A DNA stretch of 64,000 bases from Chlorobiaceae bacterium (GTDB lineage Bacteria > Bacteroidota > Chlorobiia > Chlorobiales > Chlorobiaceae): positions 4,700 through 68,699 of the forward strand of contig JAAXWO010000014.1 in NCBI GenBank assembly GCA_013334965.1, given 5' to 3'. A model generated the notes under the pieces. That model saw only the letters and a list, made by a program, of their open reading frames with translations, was not told where the DNA came from and searched no databases. The position numbers were made by a program, and so were the translations under genes. Positions 1-8,884 of the stretch are shown here, piece by piece (position 1 is the first letter of the stretch; each line of letters starts with the position of its first letter).

Positions 1-690
1 TTCGTCGTCGTCAGCGTCGTGCCGACGCCCAGTGTCACGTCGTCATTGTAGGTCTGCGTGCCGCTCGTCGTCACACTGCCGCCGTTGATCGCCGTCGTGC
101 CGCCTGCGTTCGTCAACACGCTCGCTGCCGTCACCGCGCCGCCCAGCGTCGTCGTGTTCGTGCTGTTCAGAACCAATGCGCCCAATCCCTGGGTCACGCC
201 AGATCCAACCGCACCCGTCAACGTGATCGCGCCGCTTCCAGCAGAGATCGTCAGACCATTGCCTTCCGTTGCTTCGCTGTCTACCTTCGAACCGAACAGA
301 ACCGCACTGTTCGTCGTCGTCAGCGTCGTGCCGACGCCCAGTGTCACGTCGTCATTGTAGGTCTGCGTGCCGCTCGTCGTCACACTGCCGCCGTTGATCG
401 CCGTCGTGCCGCCTGCGTTCGTCAACACGCTCGCTGACGTCACCGCGCCGCCCAGCGTCGTCGTGTTCGTGCTGTTCAGAACCAATGCGCCCAATCCCTG
501 GTTCACGCCAGATCCAACTGCACCCGTCAACGTGATCGCGCCGCTTCCAGCAGAGATCGTCAGACCATTGCCTTCCGTTGCTTCGCTGTCTACCTTCGAA
601 CCGAACAGAACCACACTGTCCGTCGTCGTCAGCGTCGTGCCGACGCCCAGTATCACGTCGTCATTGTAGGTCTGCGTGCCGCTCGTCGTC
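1..690 (-). repeat. 309-bp in-frame tandem repeats inside the exoprotein gene
   Basis: Two full copies with a 309-bp period (about 1-309 and 310-618) plus the start of a third boundary near 619-690 are seen. They differ at only a handful of positions. 309 is divisible by three, so each unit adds 103 residues. The array continues past the left edge, so total copy number is unknown. Such near-identity indicates recent expansion or gene conversion. Confidence 0.9.
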
Positions 691-3056
691 ATGATTGACG
701 TATTGATAATGATGCCTGAAGGACCAGTCAGGTCGACACTGCCAGCGTTTATGGTATTGTTAAGTGTCAGAGTTGAAGCAACTCCAGCATCTGCCTTAAG
801 AAGACCAGTAATCGAAACCGTGTTGAGCGACATTAAATCCGTATCAGTCAATGTCACATCTTTACCGCTTGATATGGTAACAGCACCACCAAAATTGTTG
901 CCAGCATTTGACAGATCAATATCGTTGCCTGCGCCAGCGTCAAACGTCGACGCCCCCGTTACGCTCAGCGTCGCGGCAGGCGCCTGTGAGATTTTGCCTG
1001 CAGCCTTAGCACTCAGAGTGCCACCAACACTCGATGTACCAATTACTATACCGACAGCATTTTCCGTAAGGGATACATTGGTGAGACCAGTCGTGATTAA
1101 CGTACCTGCGGAATATCCGAATGTGGCGCCGCCAGCAATTGTCATTGACATATTGGCTGGATTGGCGAGCCCCGTATCATACTTAACGTTGACTGTTACA
1201 TTTTTTAGCGCACTTGTCGCATCAATGTACATATCATATCCAGCCCCTGTAATTGTTGCATCAAGGGTTTGGGTATCAATGTAAACCGGCGCACCAAACG
1301 TTCCGATGCCCTGTGAGGAGGACAATGTCACTTTACTAGCAGTAAGCGTTCCTGACGTTTGGGTGATCGAGCCGCCCCCATCCGCAGTCAGAAGAATATT
1401 CCCGGCAGTTGAAAGCGAAGCATTTAAAGAAACGTTATGTCCTGCGCCTAAATATATTTGGCCTATACCAGTATTTGTAATGGCATCATTAACGATAATG
1501 TCATGCCAAGAACCGAGGGTCAAACCAAAAGGACTTGACCAGCTGACAGGAGATCCAGCGGCGACAGTTATAACTCCATCTCCGCCACCACTAGTTTGAA
1601 CAAGAACATCAGACATGCCAAGTGCAGACGTCAGAGTTACGGTGTTAAGATTCGATGAAGCAGCACTGGGTGTGAATGGTGTTGCTCCACTGATATTGCT
1701 GTTAGCTGCTGTACTGATAGTAACTTCTGAAGGATCGAGCAACAACGTTCCCGTTGTACCATGCGTTGCACGAAGGTCCGTGAATCCCTCATAGTCGAGA
1801 TATGCTTTACCCGACACCTCGGCAAATCCACCGTTGCCGCCGAGCTGGCCGCCTCTTGCGCTGATATTTCCATAGAACTGTGTGCCGTCGTTCGACCAGA
1901 GGATGACCTTGCCGCCGTCGCCGTACGAGATCGCGTCGGCGTTGATCTGCGCATCGATGCCGACATAGGCCCGGCTGGCGTTCAGTACCCCGGCGTTCTT
2001 GCCCTGGTAGTCGCCGCCGACCAGCACCGTCCCGCCGCCAGCTTCACCCGATGCGTCGATGCGCGTGCCGTCAAACAGCCCGACCTTCTCGCCGAGCACT
2101 TCCACGACACCTCCCGCCTGCCCGGCTCCCTTGCCGGAAACGTCGATGGTACCGCTGTTCTGCGTTATGCCTTCGTCTCCGCCCGAAAGGATGACCGTGC
2201 CGCCATCGACATCGAGCGCCGTGGCTTCGATGACGCCGCTGTTGTTCACCACCGAGGAGAACACGTTGCCGCCTGCGTTGCCCACCAGCACGACCTCTCC
2301 GCCTTTGGCCGAAATGGCGCCGCTGTTCTCCACGCCTGCGCTCATCGGCTTGCCGTCAGGGCCGATCACGCTCTCCAGCACCTTCCCCGAAACCGTGTAG
2401 GTCATCAACCCGTCACCGTTGAAGTCGAGCGTCAGATCCTTCCCTGAGGCCATCACCACCTTGCCGAGTTGGGCCTCGATCCTCCCCTGATTGCTCACCC
2501 CGGGAGCGACCAGGAAGCAGAAGCCGTTGTCCGCAATATGGATTTCACCCTGGTTCACCACCCAGCTGTTCGCCTTGCCGAGTTCCTGCGTGAAGAGGTT
2601 GCGACCGCTCATGAAATCGTCGCTGTCGATCGACAGGGTCGTCGCCACCAGGCCTGCCACGTCGATCTTCGCTCCGGCGCCGAACAGGATGCCGTTCGGA
2701 TTGGTGATGAACACCCGCCCGTTGGCCGAGAGCTGGCCGAGTATGCTCGTCGGATCGCCGCCCGTAACCCTGTTGAGCGCAACCGAGCTGGCGCCGGGCT
2801 GGTTGAACCTGACCAGTTCGTTGGAATTTATATTGAAGCCTCGCCAGTCTATCACCGCCCGCGTGCTCGCCTGGTCGATGGTGGTCGCCGTGCCACTCTG
2901 GGAAATATTGGCTGACCCCTTGACCACCAGGCCGTTGGTCGGCGCAGTGAAGGCGAACATCGGATAGAAAAATAGCATCGCTGTGGCTGAAACCATACTG
3001 ATCAGCGGTTTCCTCATGTAAGGAAGAATGCGGGCGGAGTGGAATGAGTGCCTCAT
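1..3056 (-). CDS. Two-partner-secretion exoprotein (haemagglutinin-like adhesin), 3' end outside window
   Basis: The reading frame is open from an ATG at 3056 to the left edge (over 1000 residues) without a stop, so the gene is cut by the window. The N-terminus has an extended signal peptide ending near AFTAPTNG, followed by a TPS/haemagglutination-activity domain with the family hallmarks (a VxGSANISQSG start, VALNRVTGGDPTSILGQL, and NPNGILFGAGA at about residues 100-130). The rest is a Ser/Thr/Gly/Asn-rich beta-helix-type passenger. The last ~230 visible residues are near-identical 103-residue repeats. A weak SD (GAGAGA) lies just before the 3056 ATG; an ATG at 3017 is an alternative start. 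Proteins of this family are exported by Sec and then by a TpsB outer-membrane pore; no tpsB lies in the window. Likely a surface or released adhesin; its ligand is unknown. Confidence 0.85.
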   Translation of the reverse strand, partial: MRHSFHSARILPYMRKPLISMVSATAMLFFYPMFAFTAPTNGLVVKGSANISQSGTATTIDQASTRAVIDWRGFNINSNELVRFNQPGASSVALNRVTGGDPTSILGQLSANGRVFITNPNGILFGAGAKIDVAGLVATTLSIDSDDFMSGRNLFTQELGKANSWVVNQGEIHIADNGFCFLVAPGVSNQGRIEAQLGKVVMASGKDLTLDFNGDGLMTYTVSGKVLESVIGPDGKPMSAGVENSGAISAKGGEVVLVGNAGGNVFSSVVNNSGVIEATALDVDGGTVILSGGDEGITQNSGTIDVSGKGAGQAGGVVEVLGEKVGLFDGTRIDASGEAGGGTVLVGGDYQGKNAGVLNASRAYVGIDAQINADAISYGDGGKVILWSNDGTQFYGNISARGGQLGGNGGFAEVSGKAYLDYEGFTDLRATHGTTGTLLLDPSEVTISTAANSNISGATPFTPSAASSNLNTVTLTSALGMSDVLVQTSGGGDGVITVAAGSPVSWSSPFGLTLGSWHDIIVNDAITNTGIGQIYLGAGHNVSLNASLSTAGNILLTADGGGSITQTSGTLTASKVTLSSSQGIGTFGAPVYIDTQTLDATITGAGYDMYIDATSALKNVTVNVKYDTGLANPANMSMTIAGGATFGYSAGTLITTGLTNVSLTENAVGIVIGTSSVGGTLSAKAAGKISQAPAATLSVTGASTFDAGAGNDIDLSNAGNNFGGAVTISSGKDVTLTDTDLMSLNTVSITGLLKADAGVASTLTLNNTINAGSVDLTGPSGIIINTSIMTTSGTQTYNDDVILGVGTTLTTTDSVVLFGSKVDSEATEGNGLTISAGSGAITLTGAVGSGVNQGLGALVLNSTNTTTLGGAVTSASVLTNAGGTTAINGGSVTTSGTQTYNDDVTLGVGTTLTTTNSAVLFGSKVDSEATEGNGLTISAGSGAITLTGAVGSGVTQGLGALVLNSTNTTTLGGAVTAASVLTNAGGTTAINGGSVTTSGTQTYNDDVTLGVGTTLTTT

Positions 3057-4328
3057 GATCTGATCTCTCAATTATTGTTGAAGAAATATTGGTTACCGCC
3101 TGATTGAAATCTGGAAATAGAGCTCAACCATGTCAACCGACACCTGCTCGACGACTCAGCGGAAAGCCTTCGACAGGATGAACATTCGAACGACACCGAG
3201 AAATGCTGAAAATGAACCGGTTGAATGCATATCCGTAAACGAAAAACTCTTGCAGGTTGCAGTAGATCCTTGCTGTCCACAGGGGTTGCCCGAAGAAGGA
3301 CGCCTGCACGGGGCCCCCGGTTGCCAACGCGCATTGCATTGCAAATAGCCGTAAAAAGCCAACGCGCCCTGCGGAAAGAGCTTCAGCAGCCATGATAATG
3401 TCTTGCGACCATGTATCGAAAAAGTGGGGAAATGACGTCTGAAGAGCGGAAGAGTGGCGTACTCGGGATTCAAATCGAAGTTGTCGTTACCAGCGGCAAT
3501 TGTTGCAAGTGGCAACGATAACGCTGGGAGCGAAAGGTTCATAAATGGACTGAATCGTCTTCTCGTCCTGCTGCAGGACGAGGCTGTAGTTTTCTTCATG
3601 ACACGACACCAGCGCTATGATGAAAAGTCCGCCGTCAAGGCATCAAAGACCAGTCAACGAAATTGTAACAGCATCGATTGGTATTGACGAAACAATACCG
3701 CCTGACCGTATCAAACCATCGTCACGTTCATGATATCTGTCTTCAGCTTACCTTCAGGAGATCATGTTCATCATCATCGTCAGGTACATATCATCAAACC
3801 ATCAGTCCCAACGCCGCCTGTGTAATAGAAATAATCCGGGTTGCACACCCATTTTGCCTGATAAGGATTGCACATCGAAGAGATTCCACTGTAGCCTGCT
3901 GGATATAAACTCCAACACGAGTCCGGCCACCTGGCATGCTTTTCGAAATGCTCCTTGACTGCAACGGAGAACCGGATATGTGAAGCATGAATGCTTTATC
4001 ATTATTCTCGTCTCAAAAATCAAGAACAGCAGTAAAGAGATGATACTCCGGCTGCGTGGCGCCGAAAATCATCCCCACACGCGAGAGAGAAACCACCTAC
4101 GTCACTTTAGAAGTAATATATATATCAAGGCGTAATTTACACGCGGAAAGTGTACAAATAATTTCGTCATTCACTCTAAAAAGTATAGATGAAGCACGAA
4201 AACCCACAAAACACCTATACAGAATACCTGCTGTGTGAAAGAGAGAAAAGAGCGCTTACTCAGGGGTGCAGGCCATGACGGGTACTGTCATGGAATAAAG
4301 GGCGGAGAGCGTAAACAGGAGGAGCGGA
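3057..4328. other. Gene-poor region upstream of the exoprotein gene
   Basis: About 1.27 kb lies between the exoprotein start and the msrB stop. No reading frame here looks like a protein: the short ones overlap on both strands and lack family motifs or good ribosome sites. Visible structure: nested inverted repeats at about 3490-3527 (CCAGCG/CGCTGG outside GTTGC/GCAAC) and a perfect 9-bp stem with 3-nt loop at 3562-3582 (CTCGTCCTG/CAGGACGAG) followed by a T-rich stretch. The part from about 3960 to 4230 is clearly more AT-rich than the surrounding genes. It probably holds the long leader and promoter of the exoprotein gene. Confidence 0.5.
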
Positions 4329-4886
4329 TCAATGTTTTCCCGCCTCGTCAGGTTCGAATTCAAGTGAAACTGAGTTCATGCAGTACCGTTTTCCCGTTGG
4401 AGGGGGACCGTCGTCGAAAAGGTGGCCCAGATGCGCGCCGCATCGGCCGCAAAGCACTTCAGAACGCACCATCCCGAAGGAGGTGTCTTTCCTGTAGGTG
4501 ACGCTTCCCGGCCGTACCGTTTCGAAAAAGCTGGGCCAGCCGCAGGTAGTGGCGAATTTGGCATCAGAACGAAACAGCGGATTCCCGCAGGCAGCACAGT
4601 AGTATGAGCCTTTCCCCTCATAATCCCAGTACCTTCCTGTAAATGCCGCTTCGGTAGATCCGTGTCGGGCAATCGAGTAGAGTTGGGGGGAGAGCACCTT
4701 TTTCCATACATCGTCGGGAAGCTCAAGCTTTCTGGCGTCTGTACGAGAATAATATGGATTGAATGATTGGCTGTGACTGCTCATGGCGCCTCCCGCTGTC
4801 GTTTTCGATCCCCTGGAGTCCGGACCGGCCAGACAGGCAGATGTCGCCATCAGTACAATAAGAGATACGGCTACTGCCCTTGTCAT
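4329..4886 (-). CDS. msrB: Peptide-methionine (R)-S-oxide reductase, exported
   Basis: MsrB reduces methionine-R-sulfoxide in proteins using thioredoxin-type electrons. The 185-residue product has a hydrophobic N-terminal export signal with a possible lipobox Cys18 (ATSAC), then the full SelR domain from about residue 45. Visible are the two zinc CxxC pairs (Cys97/Cys100 in YYCAACG and Cys146/Cys149 in LCGRCG), the resolving Cys115 in TTCGWPSF and the catalytic Cys169 in RYCMNSVSLEF. The signal means it acts outside the cytoplasm, repairing envelope proteins. The upstream MFS gene ends 49 bp before it on the same strand, so the two may be co-transcribed. Function is well supported; lipoprotein status is uncertain because the lipobox is weak. 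Confidence 0.93.
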   Translation of the reverse strand: MTRAVAVSLIVLMATSACLAGPDSRGSKTTAGGAMSSHSQSFNPYYSRTDARKLELPDDVWKKVLSPQLYSIARHGSTEAAFTGRYWDYEGKGSYYCAACGNPLFRSDAKFATTCGWPSFFETVRPGSVTYRKDTSFGMVRSEVLCGRCGAHLGHLFDDGPPPTGKRYCMNSVSLEFEPDEAGKH

Positions 4887-4935
4887 ATCGGTTTTGTTTC
4901 ACACAATAACAAAAGGGCTTCCGAAAGGGTTCCTG

Positions 4936-6237
4936 TCATGCGGCAGCAGAGTCCTGGTATTCGTCCCAGGCCTGTCCGATCTGCTTGCGTGACATGACGA
5001 GGAAAAGCGTGGCTGCCATGGTGACTGCCACACCGACCCTTATGGCGACCTCCGTGCCGAAATGCTCCGACAGGAACCCGACCTGGAGATTGCCGAGCGG
5101 CATGAGCCCCATGAGCACCATCAGATAGATGCTCATCACCCGTCCGCGGTATCGGTCCTCGACCAGTCGCTGCACCGTCGCTGTCATGGTGGCAAAGGCA
5201 GAGAGCATGCCGAGCCCGGAAATAAAGAGAAAACAGAGGGCAAGCGGTACATTCGTCGTGAAGGTGAACGCCAGTAAAGCGAACGTGAAGGTCAGTATTC
5301 CACCGACCACCATGGCGCTGGCCCTGATCCTGCCGCTGGACATCGACACGAAAAACGTCGCCGAGAGAGAGCCGAGACCAAAGGCCGAAAACAGGGTGCC
5401 CATTCCAGACGCGCCGAGGGCGAACGTCCGCTTTGCAACGACAGGGAGCATCGCCATGAACGACCAGCCGAATATTGATACTACCGCAACGAACAGCACG
5501 ATCGTCCTTATGAGCGGATGGCTCCACGTGTAAACGATCCCGTCCCGTATAGCCTGCAGGGGATTTTCGTTATCTGTACGTGCAGGAGCGAGGCTCGTGG
5601 TGATGGCCAGCAGGGAAGCGATGGCGGCGATGTAACTCACGCCGTTGGCCACGAACGCGCCTCCGGTGCCGACCCATGAAATCATAAGACCTGCAATCGC
5701 AGGGCCGATAACCCTCGACGCGTTGAAGATCGCGGAGTTGAGCGCGACAGCTGAATGAAGCTGGCTTCGGTCGACCATTTCGCTTAAAAAAGCCTGAATG
5801 GCAGGCGTAGCCACTGCGCCCACACAGCCGAGCATGAAAGCAAGCACGAGGATGACGGGTATCGTGACGGTCCCTGTCAGTGTGAAAATGCCCAGGATGA
5901 AGGCAAGTCCCATCGACAATGACTGAGTCCAGAGCAGGATGGTCCTGCGGGAGTATCGGTCAACGATAACCCCTCCGATGAGCGAAAGAAAAAGGGTAGG
6001 AATGGTCGACGCCGCTGCCGTGACGCCGACCCAGAATGCCGAATTGGTCATCTCAAGCACAAGCCATCCCTGCGCCACCATCTGCAGCCAGGTGCCGATC
6101 ATCGAGACGATCTGCCCGATGAAGTAAAGCCGGAAATTCCTGCTGCGGAATGCAGGAAAAGCTGCCAGAATCTTATTCCGCATCCCTGCGGGCTCAACAT
6201 TTTGAGGGGCTGCCTGTTCGTCAGTCGATACGTTCAT
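4936..6237 (-). CDS. Major facilitator superfamily exporter (EntS/MFS_3 type)
   Basis: A 433-residue membrane protein with about 12 predicted membrane segments. It resembles the enterobactin-exporter-type MFS branch: an RNFRLYFIGQIVSMIGTW start, a GGVIVDRYSRR loop between helices 2 and 3 and a later DRYRGRVMS loop. I chose the ATG at 6237 because AGGAAGAA lies upstream; the frame is open to 6375 but the added residues look like leader sequence. The substrate cannot be read from the sequence. It is transcribed divergently from the acetate-permease-family gene at 6536. Confidence 0.85.
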   Translation of the reverse strand: MNVSTDEQAAPQNVEPAGMRNKILAAFPAFRSRNFRLYFIGQIVSMIGTWLQMVAQGWLVLEMTNSAFWVGVTAAASTIPTLFLSLIGGVIVDRYSRRTILLWTQSLSMGLAFILGIFTLTGTVTIPVILVLAFMLGCVGAVATPAIQAFLSEMVDRSQLHSAVALNSAIFNASRVIGPAIAGLMISWVGTGGAFVANGVSYIAAIASLLAITTSLAPARTDNENPLQAIRDGIVYTWSHPLIRTIVLFVAVVSIFGWSFMAMLPVVAKRTFALGASGMGTLFSAFGLGSLSATFFVSMSSGRIRASAMVVGGILTFTFALLAFTFTTNVPLALCFLFISGLGMLSAFATMTATVQRLVEDRYRGRVMSIYLMVLMGLMPLGNLQVGFLSEHFGTEVAIRVGVAVTMAATLFLVMSRKQIGQAWDEYQDSAAA

Positions 6238-6535
6238 TGCTGTATTTCTTCCTGCGTGTCGGTGATTGTCAGCACCAATGTATGAAAATTCATGCTGGTT
6301 ATGGCAGGCATGACGCAGGGACTTTGGTATTGCATAAAGAGAAGTACTGTTCACCGACAGTGCTTGCAAGGTCATCGGGAGTGCTTGCAGAGGCTTGAAT
6401 TTCCTGACTGAAAAAACTCTGGCTGATGTGTTAACAACATTAACGTATATTCGGCCACATTTTCTGGAAAATGCCGACGTGATTGGACAGGAATTGTACA
6501 GTAATCAGTAACAATTAAAAAAAGGAGTTCTTCCG

Positions 6536-7081
6536 ATGAATGTAGTAAATCCGGAAGCGATCGGAGTGTTCGGGCTGATAGTGACCGTTTGGGTATTCGG
6601 TCTTGAGCAGCTCGGATTCGGGATTAACAAGGAGACAGACCATGCAAAAATGGTGAGAAGCCTAGCGCATGTCGCGCTCTATTTCGGCGGGTTCACACAG
6701 ATTTTCACGGCTGTCTGCCTCTACCTGTTCGATGTGGGGATGCCTCCAGAGAGCAGGGTTTACCTGGGAACCGTCTTTGCGACCTATGGAATGTTCTGGG
6801 TCGTGGTCGCCAAGCACTTCTACAATCCCGGCGACAAGAAGGTTTACGCCCACTTCTTTCTCGGCATTTTCTTCATGACTGCGCTCTTCAGCTACAAGGC
6901 GATCATGCTCGGCAAGATCTGGCCACTCGGCACGGTGCTGCTGCTGATCAACGGCTTGACGATCCTCCTGCCGTTCACCTGGTACAAGCACAATGACATC
7001 ATCACCAAACTCTGTGGTGCGCTGAATGTCGCCATCGGCGTCTGCGCTGTGCCGATCCTCATGCACGCCCTCGGAATTTAA
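6536..7081 (+). CDS. GPR1/FUN34/YaaH (SatP) family acetate/succinate permease
   Basis: A 181-residue protein with six predicted membrane helices. It opens with the family signature NPEAIGVFGL, and the length is normal for the family. Family members carry acetate, succinate or other small monocarboxylates across the inner membrane. Green sulfur bacteria photoassimilate acetate with CO2, so acetate uptake is the natural inference. A good ribosome site (AAAGGAG) lies just before the ATG. The gene stands alone, divergent from the MFS gene and closed by a strong stem-loop. Confidence 0.85.
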   Translation: MNVVNPEAIGVFGLIVTVWVFGLEQLGFGINKETDHAKMVRSLAHVALYFGGFTQIFTAVCLYLFDVGMPPESRVYLGTVFATYGMFWVVVAKHFYNPGDKKVYAHFFLGIFFMTALFSYKAIMLGKIWPLGTVLLLINGLTILLPFTWYKHNDIITKLCGALNVAIGVCAVPILMHALGI

Positions 7082-7094
7082 CCGATCTGGCTTA

Positions 7095-7128
7095 CCGGGC
7101 CGTTCCTTGCGATACCTGAACGGCCCGG
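7095..7128 (+). terminator. Stem-loop after the acetate-permease gene
   Basis: A perfect 11-bp GC-rich stem (CCGGGCCGTTC / GAACGGCCCGG) with a 12-nt loop starts 14 bp after the stop. There is no clear T-run, so it may be a weak intrinsic terminator or a 3' stabilizing hairpin. From 7129 to 7468 I see no convincing gene. Confidence 0.6.
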
Positions 7129-7468
7129 GGGAACCCACACCGCCCGGTCGTACTCATTCTCCCTCAAGCATTCCCGATCCAGGCCTTTCCAGCGAACCGG
7201 ACAGCTCCTGCTTTTCTCCGGCACGGTCAGTACCGGCCTCTTCTGCAAATGATGCGTTGCCGAAAGATGTCATTGCCTTGCGGTCAGTCATCCCGTCAGC
7301 GGATTTCGCCCTGCGGGAAGCATTAAGCTGGCAACGGTAAAAAAATGGCGAGCAGTTTTCAGGCTCCATGGTTCGTTCTTTATTATTGAAAACCTGATTC
7401 AAACATCAAGGCAACATGTAATCCTCTTCATCGTCACAGTATCGTCGACACCATACAGGTTCGAACCT

Positions 7469-7903
7469 TCATCGGCCAGCGGACAGGATTCCGCTTGCGG
7501 CCACGAGAAGGACGATCACCTGCAGGAGCGTGATGGCTGAATATAGACGCTTTTTTTCCCCGATGAACACCAAAAATGCTGAAACCAGGCAAATCAGTGT
7601 CGCCAGGGAGAGGAATATCACCGAGATATAGCTGACGATGTCTCCGTGAAAAATGCCTTCGGGCCTCGTAAAACAGCTCCATCCGGAGGCCAGGTGAAGC
7701 TTGGCCTGTAGCCTGGAGGCACTGAGATGCCAGTTCCCGGCAATCGTCTCGATCGGCACGGAAAGCGGCAAAAGCCCGGTCAGATACAGGAAATACCCTG
7801 CTGCCATCACGATGATGACCGAATGGGCGACGTAATCGAGCGTCTTTGCATAGGCCAGTTGCACCCTGTCGGCGTATCCGCCTTCTCTTTTCATGTCGGT
7901 CAT
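7469..7903 (-). CDS. DUF1634 family membrane protein
   Basis: A 144-residue protein with three to four hydrophobic segments (around VAHSVIIVMAAGYFLYLTG, IVSYISVIFLSLATLICLV and ITLLQVIVLLVAASG). The pattern fits DUF1634, a small family usually encoded next to TSUP (TauE/SafE) transporters. Here it overlaps the TSUP gene by four bases (ATGA), so they are translationally coupled. Its biochemical role is unknown; an accessory subunit of the transporter is the simplest inference. It is the last gene of the leftward soe-like operon. Confidence 0.75.
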   Translation of the reverse strand: MTDMKREGGYADRVQLAYAKTLDYVAHSVIIVMAAGYFLYLTGLLPLSVPIETIAGNWHLSASRLQAKLHLASGWSCFTRPEGIFHGDIVSYISVIFLSLATLICLVSAFLVFIGEKKRLYSAITLLQVIVLLVAASGILSAGR

Positions 7904-8856
7904 ATCCCAAACCCCTTGAGCAGTGAACGGAAACCGGAAAGGGCAAGTATGGTGATGACGATCGTCCTGATGGTCCTGGTATCTACCTTCGGGAGCAGTT
8001 TGGCACCGATCTTCGAGCCAAGCATCATCCCCCCGATCGAGGGAACGGCGATCAGCGGAATTACGGCGCCTTTAAACATATAGACCCATACGGCAGCCGA
8101 ACCGTTGATTGAGAGGACGAGTCCGCTGGTTGCCACGGCAACCTTGAGCGGCACTCCCATAAGCAGATTGAATACCGGCACGTTGGCAAACCCGGCGCCG
8201 AGCCCGAACATGCCGCCGATAAAGCCGATCACGAAAAACAGCAGCAGCCCCACTGGAGTCCGGTGAATCTGCCATGAGACTTCGTGCTTGCCGAACTCTT
8301 CGTAATACAGCCCGGATATCTGAAGCATCTGCGACAGACGGTCGGGCTGGGCGACCTCAGGATAGCCGGATTTACCCGCCTTGATCATGATGCCAGCAAT
8401 GCTGATGATGACGATACCGAGCAGGAGCTGAACGTTCTGCGCCGGCATGGCAAGGCCGACAAGCGCCCCGGCGATTGAACTGATCGATCCGACAAACGCC
8501 ATGGGCAGGCCAAGCTTCAGGTCGGCAAGTCCCTTTCGAAGGAGAGGCGGCCCGGCTGAAAGTGCCCCGGCCAGCGCCACGAGCAGGCCTGCTCCCCGGA
8601 CGAAATCGAGATGAAACGGGAAAAAGCTGCTCACGATCGGCACAAACAGCACTCCTCCGCCGACGCCCGCAAGGACGGCGACGATGCCGAGCACAAAGGA
8701 AAACACAAACAACGCCAGCACCCAGACCCACCATGCGGTGACTCCGTCCGGCTGGGCCGAGGCGGCAAGCAGCGGCATCGCCGGTATCAGCAGCATGAGG
8801 AGGGCGCCTGCTGCCGCCGCCGGAATCACCAGGCGGCGGGGTACTGAAATCTTCAT
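7900..8856 (-). CDS. TSUP family (TauE/SafE-type) sulfur-anion exporter
   Basis: A 318-residue membrane protein with about eight predicted helices and the duplicated TSUP hallmark: VLAGVGGGVLFVPIV near residue 65 and GGMFGLGAGFANVPVF near residue 215, the two half-repeats. TSUP proteins move sulfite, sulfoacetate, thiosulfate and other organic or inorganic anions. Here it follows the Soe-like catalytic subunit by 28 bp, which suggests export of sulfite or sulfate formed in the cytoplasm. Direction and substrate are inferred from context only. Confidence 0.85.
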   Translation of the reverse strand: MKISVPRRLVIPAAAAGALLMLLIPAMPLLAASAQPDGVTAWWVWVLALFVFSFVLGIVAVLAGVGGGVLFVPIVSSFFPFHLDFVRGAGLLVALAGALSAGPPLLRKGLADLKLGLPMAFVGSISSIAGALVGLAMPAQNVQLLLGIVIISIAGIMIKAGKSGYPEVAQPDRLSQMLQISGLYYEEFGKHEVSWQIHRTPVGLLLFFVIGFIGGMFGLGAGFANVPVFNLLMGVPLKVAVATSGLVLSINGSAAVWVYMFKGAVIPLIAVPSIGGMMLGSKIGAKLLPKVDTRTIRTIVITILALSGFRSLLKGFGI

Positions 8857-8884
8857 GGATGGACGGTTGTTGATGACTCGTTCA

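Noticed and set aside
3156-3599. 147-codon minus-strand frame starting with a signal-like sequence
   Set aside because: After the first ~40 residues the composition is Ser/Arg/Cys-rich without any domain, and it overlaps the exoprotein leader; no good ribosome site.
4255-4330. AGGGGTGCAGG stretch that recalls the start of a TPP riboswitch
   Set aside because: The CTGAGA and distal helix elements are missing and no thiamine gene follows.
7154-7402. 82-codon minus-strand frame between the acetate-permease and DUF1634 genes
   Set aside because: No motifs, polar low-information composition, and no operon partner; treated as non-coding.
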